From positions 424,586 to 488,585 of the forward strand of contig CANNFU010000003.1 of NCBI GenBank assembly GCA_947503965.1: a stretch of 64,000 nucleotides of DNA, given 5' to 3'. Of this stretch, positions 26,346 through 36,018 are shown piece by piece. The notes below the pieces were generated by a model. It was not told where the DNA came from and did not search any database. It was given only the letters and a program-made list of their open reading frames with translations. This stretch comes from an uncultured Paracoccaceae bacterium. GTDB taxonomy: Bacteria > Pseudomonadota > Alphaproteobacteria > Rhodobacterales > Rhodobacteraceae. A program made the position numbers and the translations under genes. Each line of letters begins with the position of its first letter. Position 1 is the stretch's first letter.

Positions 26346-28895
26346 ATGACCACTTACACCCCCGCCGAGATCGAGGCGAAATGGCAAGCGGCTTGGGCCA
26401 AGGCCGAAACGTTCAAAGCCGAACGCAGCGCCGAAAAGCCAAAGTATTATGTGCTTGAGATGTTTCCTTATCCGTCGGGCCGCATCCACATGGGCCATGT
26501 GCGGAACTACACGATGGGCGACGTGATCGCACGATATAAGATGGCAACGGGCCACAATGTCCTGCACCCGATGGGTTGGGATGCGTTCGGCATGCCCGCC
26601 GAAAATGCGGCAATGGCAACCGGCATTCACCCCAAGGATTACACCTACGGCAACATCGCCGAGATGAAGGCCCAGATGAAACCGATGGGCTGGACGCTGG
26701 ATTGGTCGCGCGAATTTGCAACCTGTGATCCGGAATACTATGGCCAGCAGCAGGCCTTGTTCATCGATTTTCTGGAAAAGGGCCTGATCTATCGCAAGAA
26801 GGCGGTCGTGAACTGGGACCCGGTCGATATGACCGTGCTGGCAAACGAGCAGGTGATCGACGGCAAAGGCTGGCGGTCGGGGGCCGAGGTTGAGCGGCGC
26901 GAACTGGTCCAATGGTTTTTCAAGATCAGCGATTATTCCGAAGAGTTGCTGGAAGCCATTGACGGTCTGGATAACTGGCCCGCCAAGGTCAAGCTGATGC
27001 AGTCCAACTGGATCGGCAAATCGCGCGGAATCGAGATCCCCTTCCATCGTACCGATGGTGGTGATCCGATTGTCTGCTATTCCACCCGTCCCGATACGAT
27101 GCGCGGGGCAAGTTTTGTCGCGATCTCAGCCGAACATCCGGTGTCCCGCGCGGTGGCAAAAGAAAGCCCGGCTTTGGCTGATTTCATCGCTGAAACCCGC
27201 AAGATGGACACGACTGAAGCTGCGATGGAGAAGGCTGAGAAGAAGGGAATCGATACCGGCATCCGCGTCAAGCATCCGATTTACCCGGATCAGGAACTGC
27301 CCGTCTGGGTCGGGAACTTTGTGTTGATGGATTACGGTACGGGTGCCGTGTTCGGCTGTCCTGCCCATGACCAGCGTGATCTGGATTTTGCGCGTAAATA
27401 TGATCTGGCCGTACGCAACGCGTTCTACATGCCGGGGCAGGAGGCCGAGGTAGGAACCGAGGCACTGGTGCCAGCCAAAACCGAGAAGGTTGTTTACATC
27501 GACCACTTTGCCGGGATTGCCGAGGCGACCAGTCAGGAAGGGATCGACGCGACCATTGATTATTTCGAGGCGCATGATCTGGGCACTGCCCAAGTCAAAT
27601 ACCGCCTGCGCGACTGGGGCCTGAGCCGCCAGCGCTATTGGGGCTGCCCGATCCCGATTGTACATTGCGACGATTGTGGCGCGGTCCCGGAGAAGAAAGA
27701 GAATCTGCCGATTGAGCTGCCTTATGATGTGACATTTGACATCCCGGGCAACCCTCTGGACCGCCATCCCAATTGGCGCGATTGCGTGTGTCCTTCATGT
27801 GGAAAGCCCGCCAAGCGCGAAACCGACACGATGGATACGTTCGTCGATTCGTCGTGGTATTTTGCCCGCTTCACCGCGCCCCATGCGGCGACCCCCACCG
27901 ATCTGGACGATGCATCCTACTGGATGAATGTGGACCAATATATCGGCGGGATCGAGCATGCGATCCTGCACCTGCTTTATAGCCGCTTTTTCGCGCGTGC
28001 GATGAATATCACCGGCCACCTGCCACAGGGCACGCATGAACCGTTCGACGCGCTGTTTACGCAAGGCATGGTCACACATGAGATCTACGTAACGCGCGAT
28101 GAAAAGGATCGCCCCGTCTATCATCTGCCCGAGGATATCGAGTGGACAGAAAGCGGCGCGCGACTGGGCGCGACGGGCGAGGCGGTGCAGGTCGTCCCAT
28201 CCGCCAAGATGTCCAAGTCCAAGAAGAACGTGGTCGATCCTGACAATATATTGGCAAAATACGGCGCCGATACCGCCCGCTGGTTCGTGCTGTCTGACAG
28301 TCCGCCCGAACGCGATGTCGAATGGACCGCGTCAGGCGCCGAAGCAACATTCAAGCATCTTTCACGCGTCTACCGTGTCTGCACCGATATTTCAGCGATG
28401 GATGGCGCTGCCGGGGCGGATGACGACGATCTGCTGCGTACCATGCACAAGGCGATCCATGATGTTACCATGGGGGTCGAGACATTCGGATTTAATGCTG
28501 CAATTGCAAAGCTTTACGCCTTTACGAATGTTCTTGCCAAATCCAAGGCGGGTGGTGCGGCCAAGCGGCAGGCTGCCCGTACATTGGCACAGTTGATGTC
28601 CCCCATGACGCCACATCTGTCCGAAGAGATATGGTCAATGCTGGGTGGTGACGGCCTGATCGCGAATGCTCCATGGCCCGTCGCCGATCAGGCCATGCTT
28701 GTCGAAGATACTGTCACGATGCCGATCCAGATCAACGGCAAACGGCGGGCCGAGATCAACGTGGCCGCAGACGCCAGCAAACAGGATGTTGAAACGATGG
28801 CGCTTGCGCTGGACGTGGTACAGACCGCGCTGAACGGTGGAGCACCGAAAAAGCTGATTGTTGTGCCGGGTCGGATTGTGAACATTGTCATCTGA
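26346..28895 (+). CDS. leuS: leucyl-tRNA synthetase
   Basis: 849 residues, class Ia synthetase. It charges tRNA-Leu. HIGH-type motif [15 protein letters not shown] with HMGH at 48-51, the CP1 editing domain ([20 protein letters not shown] and [18 protein letters not shown]), and KMSKSKKN near residue 621 are present. The start at 26346 ([14 protein letters not shown]) is the homologous one; the frame is open to 26295. It is followed by lptE (11-base overlap) and holA, an arrangement known from many alphaproteobacteria and also seen in E. coli. Confidence 0.97.
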   Translation: MTTYTPAEIEAKWQAAWAKAETFKAERSAEKPKYYVLEMFPYPSGRIHMGHVRNYTMGDVIARYKMATGHNVLHPMGWDAFGMPAENAAMATGIHPKDYTYGNIAEMKAQMKPMGWTLDWSREFATCDPEYYGQQQALFIDFLEKGLIYRKKAVVNWDPVDMTVLANEQVIDGKGWRSGAEVERRELVQWFFKISDYSEELLEAIDGLDNWPAKVKLMQSNWIGKSRGIEIPFHRTDGGDPIVCYSTRPDTMRGASFVAISAEHPVSRAVAKESPALADFIAETRKMDTTEAAMEKAEKKGIDTGIRVKHPIYPDQELPVWVGNFVLMDYGTGAVFGCPAHDQRDLDFARKYDLAVRNAFYMPGQEAEVGTEALVPAKTEKVVYIDHFAGIAEATSQEGIDATIDYFEAHDLGTAQVKYRLRDWGLSRQRYWGCPIPIVHCDDCGAVPEKKENLPIELPYDVTFDIPGNPLDRHPNWRDCVCPSCGKPAKRETDTMDTFVDSSWYFARFTAPHAATPTDLDDASYWMNVDQYIGGIEHAILHLLYSRFFARAMNITGHLPQGTHEPFDALFTQGMVTHEIYVTRDEKDRPVYHLPEDIEWTESGARLGATGEAVQVVPSAKMSKSKKNVVDPDNILAKYGADTARWFVLSDSPPERDVEWTASGAEATFKHLSRVYRVCTDISAMDGAAGADDDDLLRTMHKAIHDVTMGVETFGFNAAIAKLYAFTNVLAKSKAGGAAKRQAARTLAQLMSPMTPHLSEEIWSMLGGDGLIANAPWPVADQAMLVEDTVTMPIQINGKRRAEINVAADASKQDVETMALALDVVQTALNGGAPKKLIVVPGRIVNIVI

Positions 28896-29370
28896 TCCGA
28901 TCTCTCGCCGTTTTGCGGTTGCGGGGCTGCTTGCCTTGGGGGGATGCGGCTTTGTGCCGGTTTACGGCGCGGGCGGTGCCTTGCGCGACCAGATTGCCTA
29001 CCAGACCGAAGACAGCGTCGCTGGCTTCGTATTGCGCGGCAGACTGGAAGAGCGGCTGGGTACGGCGCCTTCGCCGCGCTTCAGGCTTGCGGTCACACAA
29101 AGCAGCCAGCAGCGTACAGGTGCGGTTACGGCTGACGGGGATATCACCCGGTTCAATTTGATCGGTACGGCCAACTGGACCTTATCGGATGCGTTAACCG
29201 GCGCCACAGTCGATGCAGGTGAGGTGCAGACATTTACCGGGTATGCCGCCACAGGCTCGACCAATGCAACGCAAGCCGCCGAAGATGACGCAAACCGCCG
29301 CCTTGCGGTCGCGCTGGCGGATATGATCGTGACGCGGCTGTTGATCCTGTCGCCTACGCTATCCACATGA
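28885..29370 (+). CDS. lptE: LPS assembly lipoprotein LptE
   Basis: 161 residues. The plug and partner of the LptD barrel, inserting LPS into the outer leaflet. The lipobox LALGGC (Cys about residue 21) is followed by [16 protein letters not shown], the usual LptE start. TTG at 28885 is the only start that gives a complete signal peptide and it overlaps leuS by 11 bases. The stop overlaps the holA start (ATGA). Position between leuS and holA matches the known order. Confidence 0.9.
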   Translation: MSSDPISRRFAVAGLLALGGCGFVPVYGAGGALRDQIAYQTEDSVAGFVLRGRLEERLGTAPSPRFRLAVTQSSQQRTGAVTADGDITRFNLIGTANWTLSDALTGATVDAGEVQTFTGYAATGSTNATQAAEDDANRRLAVALADMIVTRLLILSPTLST

Positions 29371-30389
29371 AACTGACGGGTGCCGCAGCACAGGGCTATT
29401 TTCGTAAACCCGATCCATCGCATACGGGTCTTTTGATCTTTGGGGCTGATCCGATGCGCGTTGCAACGAAACGTCAGGACGTCGTTGCAGCCCTCGTCGG
29501 CCCGCAGGGTGAAGAGGAAATGCGCCTGACCCGGATCAACGGGGCAGATCTGCGTAAAGATCCCGCGTTGCTCGATGATGCCATCAAGGCGCAGGGGTTC
29601 TTTCCGGGTCACAGGGTCGCGTTTGTCGAAGACGCAACAGATGGGCTGTCCAAGGTATTTGCCGCAGCGCTGGCAGACTGGCAGCAAGGTGATGCACAGG
29701 TCATCGTGACGGCAGGGCAACTGACCGCAAAATCCGCCCTGCGCAAAGTGTTCGAGGGGCATCAGAACGCGGTCGCTATTGGCATCTACGACGATCCACC
29801 CTCAATCGCTGACATTGAACAAAGCCTGGCAGAGGCGGGGCTGAACCAGCCTGGGCGGGATGTCATGGATGCGCTGATGGCGCTGGCTGGCAGTCTTGAG
29901 CCGGGGGATTTCAGGCAGACAATCGAAAAGGTCAGCCTTTACAAGCGCGGCGATGACACGCCATTGACCATTGCAGATGTCATGGCCAATGCCCCGCAAT
30001 CGGCAGAGGTTGACGTTGATGACGTGCTTGAGGTTGTCGCCAACGGTCAGGCCGATGAACTGGGGCCTGTGTTGCGCAATCTTTATGCCCAAGGGGTAAC
30101 GCCTGTCGCGCTGTCCATTGGGGCAATGCGGCATTTTCGGCGCTTGCATGTGGTGGCAAGTGATCCGGGCGGTCCTGCGGCCGGTGTCGGCAAGCTTAGA
30201 CCACCTGTATTCGGGCCGCGTCGTGACAAGATCGCGCGTCAGGCCGGACACTGGGGTCGTGACCGGTTAGAACGTGCATTGACAGCATTAACCGATGTGG
30301 ACCTGCAACTGCGTTCAGCAAACACCGCGCCGCAAGGGGCACTGATGGAACGCACGCTGATCCGACTGGCCATGATGGCGCGGCGTTAG
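29367..30389 (+). CDS. holA: DNA polymerase III subunit delta
   Basis: 340 residues. Clamp-loader subunit that opens the beta ring. The N-terminal part has LLIFGADPMRVATKRQDVVAAL and the middle has VIVTAGQLTAKSALRKVFEGH, typical of HolA; the C-terminal collar helices run to the end (RTLIRLAMMARR). The ATGA overlap with lptE makes it the last gene of leuS-lptE-holA. A hairpin follows at 30399. Confidence 0.93.
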   Translation: MKLTGAAAQGYFRKPDPSHTGLLIFGADPMRVATKRQDVVAALVGPQGEEEMRLTRINGADLRKDPALLDDAIKAQGFFPGHRVAFVEDATDGLSKVFAAALADWQQGDAQVIVTAGQLTAKSALRKVFEGHQNAVAIGIYDDPPSIADIEQSLAEAGLNQPGRDVMDALMALAGSLEPGDFRQTIEKVSLYKRGDDTPLTIADVMANAPQSAEVDVDDVLEVVANGQADELGPVLRNLYAQGVTPVALSIGAMRHFRRLHVVASDPGGPAAGVGKLRPPVFGPRRDKIARQAGHWGRDRLERALTALTDVDLQLRSANTAPQGALMERTLIRLAMMARR

Positions 30390-30398
30390 ATCGACAGA

Positions 30399-30422
30399 CA
30401 AGGCAGGCCAAAACCTGCCTTG
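30399..30422. terminator. hairpin between holA and the small membrane protein gene
   Basis: CAAGGCAGG / CCTGCCTTG, a 9-base stem, lies between the convergent stops at 30389 and 30436. The arms are the same as those of the hairpin at 30871-30894, although this copy lacks a long T-run. Confidence 0.6.
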
Positions 30423-30435
30423 CGATCAGTCAGGG

Positions 30436-30711
30436 TCAGGACTGCGTTCCGCCGCCGTCGCCACCATCACCGCCTGTGTCAACGTCATCGTCGTCGTCAT
30501 CATCTTCGTTCAGGGCGGCAGCAATCAGCAGCGCGGCCAGAACGCCAAGGATGATGAAAGTCGGATTGACCGAGGTACCAGCCGGGGCAACCTCAGACTC
30601 AACCGCAACAACGGGGGCCTCCATGATTTCGTCCGCCAAGCCACCGGCATGGGCAACAAGTGCGGGTGCCGCGCAAACGGCAGCCGCCGCAAGAGTAGTC
30701 GTAAAGCGCAT
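30436..30711 (-). CDS. small exported membrane protein (copy 1)
   Basis: 91 residues. Signal peptide (MRFTTTLAAAAVCAAPALVAHA), then GGLADEIMEAPVVAVE, one hydrophobic helix PTFIILGVLAALLIAAAL, and a tail of seven Asp followed by Gly. The start at 30711 matches that of its paralogue at 31141 and has GGAA 8 bases upstream; an ATG at 30720 lacks a usable ribosome site. Function unknown. Similar AGGL...APVV leaders occur in other Rhodobacterales envelope proteins. Confidence 0.7.
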   Translation of the reverse strand: MRFTTTLAAAAVCAAPALVAHAGGLADEIMEAPVVAVESEVAPAGTSVNPTFIILGVLAALLIAAALNEDDDDDDDVDTGGDGGDGGGTQS

Positions 30712-30863
30712 TTTGTACATTCCAATTCTGAGTTCGTCGCAAAGTCGTCAACCCTGTTGACGCTATCGCAGGTCAGCGAACCGAAAAAGAAGCTATCATT
30801 TAAGAAAGCGTGGAATTTTGCGTGGAATTTGCGTGGTAACCGACCGGCAAAGACACGTGACAC

Positions 30864-30894
30864 AAAAAAACAAGGCAGGCTAAAGCCTGCCTTG
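30864..30894 (-). terminator. terminator of small membrane protein copy 2
   Basis: CAAGGCAGGCT / AGCCTGCCTTG, a perfect 11-base stem with a 2-base gap, followed on the minus strand by seven T. It lies 38 bases beyond the stop at 30932 and repeats the arms of the hairpin at 30399. Confidence 0.88.
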
Positions 30895-30931
30895 CCAATC
30901 AACTAAATAGCAAAGCCAAAGGCTTGTTGCT

Positions 30932-31141
30932 TTAGCTTTCGTTTACTGCAGCTGCGATCAGCAGGGCAGCAAGAACACCCAGGATCACGAAAGTGGGGCT
31001 GATTGATGTACCAGCTGGTGGTGCAGGCTCAACAGCCACGACGGGTGCTTCCATGACTTCGTCGGACAGGCCGCCAGCATTGGCAGCAAAACCGGAAACA
31101 GCAAGAGCTGCTGAGGCGGCGAGTGTAGTTGTAAGGCGCAT
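30932..31141 (-). CDS. small exported membrane protein (copy 2)
   Basis: 69 residues. Signal peptide MRLTTTLAASAALAVSGFAANA, then GGLSDEVMEAPVVAVEPAPPAGTSISPTFVILGVLAALLIAAAVNES. It is nearly the same as the gene at 30436 apart from the missing Asp/Gly tail. GGAG lies 7 bases before ATG 31141. The pair is a recent tandem duplication, since both coding region and terminator hairpin are repeated. Function unknown. Confidence 0.7.
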   Translation of the reverse strand: MRLTTTLAASAALAVSGFAANAGGLSDEVMEAPVVAVEPAPPAGTSISPTFVILGVLAALLIAAAVNES

Positions 31142-31245
31142 GTCGGTACTCCAATTAATGCACATTCGGGCGGTCACCGAATGGTCCGCCACATTTTTTC
31201 CTTAAATCAGGCTTGTTTACAAAATCCAAGAGGGTCTTGATAAGT

Positions 31246-31926
31246 TCAAAAAACGTCGAGTTGCAGATACCCGGCGTCGGGAGAGATCGCTTGAAGACTG
31301 CGTAAAAGGCGACCAGAGCGATTCACCCAATAAATATTGGTCAATTGAAGCCCTTCGCCTTCGCATTTTTCCTCAAAACGCGTTGATTCAAGCGTTTGGC
31401 CCAGCCTTTGGACCGTATCTGCACCTTGTTGGGCGATGCGACATTGCAACAGTTCCCGCGAAATTTGATCGCCATCAGTCAGAAATTCATGCGTTCTTTG
31501 CGCATTTCCGCCACCTGCGCGGATCGCCGCCCATACCTGCCCCACCTCGGCACCCATCAGGTCGCGCGGCAGCCCGCGTGTGGCAACGATGACCCCGTTT
31601 TCCAACGTGATGGTATTGTTCTCGGTGTCAACCCATGTCACCCGCGACCCGTTTTGGGCAGCCTGAACCATAGTATCCCATCGATCAATATCGCGGGTAT
31701 TGACCCGCATGTATTTCCCCGGGTTATTGAGGATTTCGTCCCGACTTACACTAGCCGCCGGTGCGGCGGGCGCTGTTGTCTGACCGATGATCAGGCTTGT
31801 GGCCAATTCGGTCACCTGTGCGCCAGTCCCTTCCTCACGCAACGACCCGCACGCGGTCAGAGCAAAAACCGATAGCCCAAGCCAAAAAGCCCTGATGGAA
31901 TGCCTTATCTCCAAAACCGCCCCCAT
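31246..31926 (-). CDS. YjbF family lipoprotein
   Basis: 226 residues. Lipobox ALTAC (Cys about residue 26) and then ITLENGVIVATRGLPRDLMGAEV, the core of the YjbF/GfcB (group 4 capsule) lipoprotein family; the end is INRSG-like VNRSGRLLRSLQAI. In E. coli yjbEFGH directs an extracellular polysaccharide. It follows the yjbH gene with a 22-base overlap and is probably translated from the same message. Confidence 0.85.
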   Translation of the reverse strand: MGAVLEIRHSIRAFWLGLSVFALTACGSLREEGTGAQVTELATSLIIGQTTAPAAPAASVSRDEILNNPGKYMRVNTRDIDRWDTMVQAAQNGSRVTWVDTENNTITLENGVIVATRGLPRDLMGAEVGQVWAAIRAGGGNAQRTHEFLTDGDQISRELLQCRIAQQGADTVQRLGQTLESTRFEEKCEGEGLQLTNIYWVNRSGRLLRSLQAISPDAGYLQLDVF

Positions 31927-34022
31927 GTATCCGTCAGATCGCTTTTATGTGCATCGCGCACGATACCGTAAAGCCGGCCATCGACATTCAGTCTCGCGCC
32001 CCCGTCGCCCACCCGTGTGCGGATCGTCGTGCCATAACCGCTCCGATTTGGCGTCCCCATCAGGAAATCCCGCGGGATCGAGATTCGGACCCCTTTGTTA
32101 TAGGATCCGTCCCCAAAATCATCATAGGAAATCTCGGTCTGGGTGACATAGGCGCCCACACGAACGCCGTTGTCATATTCGCGATCAACCGACACGGTCG
32201 CCCCCCAGTCCCCGGCCAGGTATCGCCCTACATCCAATTGCGTATGATACCCGTTGCCGAGATCGTAATAGGCTGACACATGGCCGGTTACGACATTATA
32301 GTCGAATTCATCAAATCCAAAGGCCATATCGCTGTCGCGTTTGACGGCGTAATTCAGCTCTGCCCCAATACCCAGACGGCTTTCGACCGGTTTCCACAGC
32401 AGTTCGGTCGAAACACCCCCATACATCCGCTCCAGATATCCTGCCGTGATACGGCTATACAGATTGGTCGCGGGTCTGCCGAAATGCGCACCGGTCAGAC
32501 GTTGCAACACAGGCACGCCATCATCGCCGTAAGCCCCACCATCGCTACGCACGTTTGGAATATCATCTGTATCCGGTGACGGATCATCCTTATCAGCCGG
32601 CAGCACACTTTGCGTGATGGCACCGCTGACGACCAGCTGCGGTGTGATGACGTAGCGCGCCGAAAGGCTCAGCCCCGTATCAACGGCGATCGATCCGTCG
32701 CTGCTGAACGGGTCTATCGTCAGGTAGGGGCCCAGCCCCCAGCTAAAGCGTTCGGGTATGTCGGGGCCGTCTTGCAGTGGTTTATTGGCGGCAGCATCGT
32801 TGAATTCCGCACGATCCAACACGGCGGCGGCTGCACCGGGCCGGTTTTCAAGCTGTTCAAGGTCGCGCCGCGATACGGTGACGGACGCCAGCGGGATGCC
32901 GCGTGCCTCTGGTTCAAGAATGAAAGTATCAACCGACGCAGGCATGACCTGGGTCATCATGCGCGCGACGCGGCCCATTGCCTGCGCCTGCGATCTGTAC
33001 CGGCTGTTCGAATAGCGGACGCGCGCGGTTGTGTCTGTCACATCAAGGCCCCGCAGGGTCAGCCCTTCGATCTTCAGCAAAGCCTCGGTTGCCGCGCGCA
33101 GACCGGCCGGTGGCAAAGCACCCCGATCCCATGCATCTTCGCGTAGTTGGGCTGCAGTGCGGGCATTGATCGGCGCGGGTGCTTTTTCGAAACCGCTCAT
33201 GCTGGGTCGGTCATTGGCATTCAGGGTAAATGATCCCGACAACGCAATTTCGCTGCCATGAAGTGCGGCGAGCGAAAGCTGCATACCGGGGCGCGGCCTG
33301 TAGGTCACGCCAAAATTAAAGGGGGATTCAGCATCCAATGCTGGCCTGCCCGGTTCCTCCGGATAGTCGATCGATGAATACTCGGCCACAAGGCCCCAGG
33401 TATCATTGACCTGATATGTCAGGCCACCAAACGCTGCCGCATCACCGCGAAACCAAAAATCCGACCCCAACTGTCCTTCGCTATCCGCATCGTCGAAAAC
33501 GGGCCGATCACCCAGACCCGGGAACGGATTATCAAAACCATCGCGCAATCCCATCGCGCCCCAGCCGATCCCGCCTGTCACGACCAAATCATCCCCGATG
33601 CTTTTGGAGGCAACAATATATTCCGAAGCAAACCGACCGGGCGTAAACGCGTCCCTGATCCCAATGGCAAACGCCGGTAGATAGGCGGTTTCGTTGTTCA
33701 GCCGGTACTGCAGATCAAAGCTGCGTTCAAACGCGCCCTCATCAATTTCGGTTGTCGGGTCATCATAAAGATCAACAATGGCATAGCCTGCGCTAAGCGA
33801 CAGCCGGGGGGTTAGCTGAAAGGTAGCCTTGGCCTGAAAAAGCCCGTCCTGATAGGCCAACGATCCGGCAAGGGTTCCTTCGGGCGCGCTTTGTGCCGTG
33901 GGCATTTCAAGCAGTCCGGGCGTGCCGAAAAGCGAATAGTTGATGGCGGCATCCTGGGCCAGACCCGCATTTCCGATCATCAGCGCAAGGGCTGATGTCG
34001 TTGCCAGGACTTCACGCTGCAT
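31905..34022 (-). CDS. YjbH family outer-membrane protein
   Basis: 705 residues from ATG 34022, chosen because GGAGG is 7 bases upstream; two earlier in-frame ATGs are badly spaced. Signal peptide (MQREVLATTSALALMIGNAGLAQ) then INYSLFGTPGLLEMPTAQSAPEGTLAGSLAYQ, the YjbH start, with many beta strands (LSLSAGYAIVDLYDD). It is thought to be a barrel that exports the yjb polysaccharide. Together with yjbF it forms a two-gene unit; the yjbE and yjbG counterparts are not next to it. Confidence 0.85.
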   Translation of the reverse strand: MQREVLATTSALALMIGNAGLAQDAAINYSLFGTPGLLEMPTAQSAPEGTLAGSLAYQDGLFQAKATFQLTPRLSLSAGYAIVDLYDDPTTEIDEGAFERSFDLQYRLNNETAYLPAFAIGIRDAFTPGRFASEYIVASKSIGDDLVVTGGIGWGAMGLRDGFDNPFPGLGDRPVFDDADSEGQLGSDFWFRGDAAAFGGLTYQVNDTWGLVAEYSSIDYPEEPGRPALDAESPFNFGVTYRPRPGMQLSLAALHGSEIALSGSFTLNANDRPSMSGFEKAPAPINARTAAQLREDAWDRGALPPAGLRAATEALLKIEGLTLRGLDVTDTTARVRYSNSRYRSQAQAMGRVARMMTQVMPASVDTFILEPEARGIPLASVTVSRRDLEQLENRPGAAAAVLDRAEFNDAAANKPLQDGPDIPERFSWGLGPYLTIDPFSSDGSIAVDTGLSLSARYVITPQLVVSGAITQSVLPADKDDPSPDTDDIPNVRSDGGAYGDDGVPVLQRLTGAHFGRPATNLYSRITAGYLERMYGGVSTELLWKPVESRLGIGAELNYAVKRDSDMAFGFDEFDYNVVTGHVSAYYDLGNGYHTQLDVGRYLAGDWGATVSVDREYDNGVRVGAYVTQTEISYDDFGDGSYNKGVRISIPRDFLMGTPNRSGYGTTIRTRVGDGGARLNVDGRLYGIVRDAHKSDLTDTWGRFWR

Positions 34023-34149
34023 GATCATGCCTCCACCATTCACGTCGGGGATGTCTAACGTGCTGCGTCACGGTTGAAAATGGCAAAGGCGGAACATAAT
34101 CGAGCAGTCAGAATTGCACGTTATGCGTGTAAACCAATTGTTAACCTAA

Positions 34150-34836
34150 ATGGGACAAGTTTTGTTTATGTTAGTGTCTCATCGTTGCCAGTTCGTTTTG
34201 TTCCCCGACCCTATGGGCGCCTGCCCATGGATTACGCGTGCGCTTGACCCATGGCTGGATCAGCCGGTCATTGGCGACCGCGGGTCAAATGCCGGATCGC
34301 ATTTCTTTCGCAATATGTCCCCGGCAGAGGCAGAGCTTGCCTTTGACATGGCGGGCTTTGCATTTCGCAATTACACGCGCATCGCGATTATCCGAAACCC
34401 GTTCAACAAGATGTCGCAGCTTTATGACCGGATTGCTGTCAGCGATAAAATCTGGCGTATGCGCCGCAGCGTCGGTGCAGGTGATCCGTCATTTACACGC
34501 TGGCTTGGCGGGACACGGCCAAACGGCTCTGGCGCGGCACCATTGGGCGGCCCCCGCTGGCGACGGTTCGGCGCGTGGTCAGCGAAGAACTGGTGCGGTG
34601 ATCATATCTCGCACATCGTACGTGCAGAAAACGCCGAGGAAGAACTGGCGGCCGTTTTCAAGGACATTGGTATTTCGCCTGCCCTTGGCGGTCGGTCGCT
34701 TGATATGATCAAGTTGCTGCAACCGGCAAATTCGCGATACGATGCAGAGGCGCGGGCGATCATGCATGATCGCTATGATTGGGACATGCGTTTTTACGGC
34801 CGTGCCAATAGCAGCAATCTACGGCTGGTCGCTTAG
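34150..34836 (+). CDS. sulfotransferase-like protein
   Basis: 228 residues. YTRIAIIRNPFNKMSQLYDRI (about 76-96) matches the 3'-phosphate-binding motif of PAPS sulfotransferases, and FVLFPDPMGACPWITRAL (about 16-33) is in the place of the 5'-PSB loop, although its sequence is atypical. It has no signal peptide. The gene is divergent from yjbH/yjbF across a 127-base gap, so sulfation of a polysaccharide is possible but inferred. Its last 18 bases overlap the convergent flavoprotein gene. Confidence 0.6.
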   Translation: MGQVLFMLVSHRCQFVLFPDPMGACPWITRALDPWLDQPVIGDRGSNAGSHFFRNMSPAEAELAFDMAGFAFRNYTRIAIIRNPFNKMSQLYDRIAVSDKIWRMRRSVGAGDPSFTRWLGGTRPNGSGAAPLGGPRWRRFGAWSAKNWCGDHISHIVRAENAEEELAAVFKDIGISPALGGRSLDMIKLLQPANSRYDAEARAIMHDRYDWDMRFYGRANSSNLRLVA

Positions 34837-36018
34837 GCTGGCGCTAACCGAAATAGCGTGGCTTTTGGCGTATTCTGCAGCGGCGCGTCCGGCCCAGCGC
34901 CCCGTCGCCAGACATCCCGTAATCAAATAGCCCCCTGTGGGCGCTTCCCAATCCAGCATTTCACCAGCACAAAAGACACCCGGTCGGTCACGCAACATCA
35001 GGTCATCCGTCAGCGCGTCAAAACGGACGCCGCCCGCGGTCGAGATCGCCTCGTCCATGGGGCGCGGGCCTTGATGGGATACCGGCAATGCCTTGACCAG
35101 AGGGGCAAGATCATCGGGGTACGGTCGCCCGAACTCTGCCAGCAGCGCCAGACGCGTCGGGTCAAGGCGCAAGACCTTGCGCAGGTGATTTGACAGGCTT
35201 GCCTTGCCGCGTGGTTTATCGAGTGCGGCACGCACGCGATCCAGTGACCAATCGGGCAGTAGATCAATGTGCAGCGTGGCCCCCTCCCGCACAGCGCGCG
35301 ACACCATGTAGATGCCACCCCCTTCGACCCCCCGCTTTGAGATCACAAATTCACCGCGTGTTGCCTGATCGCCTGCGTACAAGGCGACTGATTTGACCGG
35401 TCGGCCAAGATGAGGGGTCATATGACCGCTCCAGTCCACCACGAAACCCATATTTGCGGGGGCAAACGGGGCGACCACATCACCCATGTAACGCGCCCAG
35501 CGGCCATCCGACCCCAACCGTGCCCAGCTTGCACCGCCCATCGCCAGTATTGTGACGGCAGGGTGCTGTGTCACTTTCCCATCCGGCGTTTCAAAACCGA
35601 CAGTGTCACCGTCCCAACCGGTCCAGCGCCAGCGCGTGTTCAGCGTTACACCCAACCCGTCTAACCGCGCCATCCATGCGCGTAGCAGCGGCGATGCCTT
35701 CATGGCCTTTGGAAAGACCCGGCCTGTCGATCCTGTAAAAACGGGCTGCCCAAGACCCTCTGCCCATGCCATCACCTGCTGGGGGCCAAAGTCTGCGACC
35801 ACGTGATGCATGACGGGCGGCAACTGCCCGTAGGCGGCCAAAAATGCGTCGATCGGTTCTGCCTTTGTCAGGTTCAGCCCGGACTTCCCCGCCATCAGGA
35901 ATTTGCGGCCCACCGAAGGCATCGCGTCCGCGATTGTCACACTTAAACCGGCCTGCGCCAGCACATCCGCCGCCATCAGGCCCGCAGGACCGGCCCCGAT
36001 TACCACTGCATCTGTCAC
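34819..36018 (-). CDS. BaiN/HI0933-like flavoprotein
   Basis: 399 residues. N-terminal FAD site VVIGAGPAGLMAADVLAQAG, then GRKFLMAGKSGLNLTKAEP, which is the HI0933 family signature; FDALTDDLMLRDRPGVFCAGEMLDWEAPTGGYLITGCLATGRWAG ends the FAD domain. The group contains NAD(P)/FAD-dependent oxidoreductases of unknown substrate. It overlaps the mscS start by 4 bases (ATGA) and the sulfotransferase-like gene by 18 bases tail to tail. Confidence 0.88.
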   Translation of the reverse strand: MTDAVVIGAGPAGLMAADVLAQAGLSVTIADAMPSVGRKFLMAGKSGLNLTKAEPIDAFLAAYGQLPPVMHHVVADFGPQQVMAWAEGLGQPVFTGSTGRVFPKAMKASPLLRAWMARLDGLGVTLNTRWRWTGWDGDTVGFETPDGKVTQHPAVTILAMGGASWARLGSDGRWARYMGDVVAPFAPANMGFVVDWSGHMTPHLGRPVKSVALYAGDQATRGEFVISKRGVEGGGIYMVSRAVREGATLHIDLLPDWSLDRVRAALDKPRGKASLSNHLRKVLRLDPTRLALLAEFGRPYPDDLAPLVKALPVSHQGPRPMDEAISTAGGVRFDALTDDLMLRDRPGVFCAGEMLDWEAPTGGYLITGCLATGRWAGRAAAEYAKSHAISVSASLSDQP

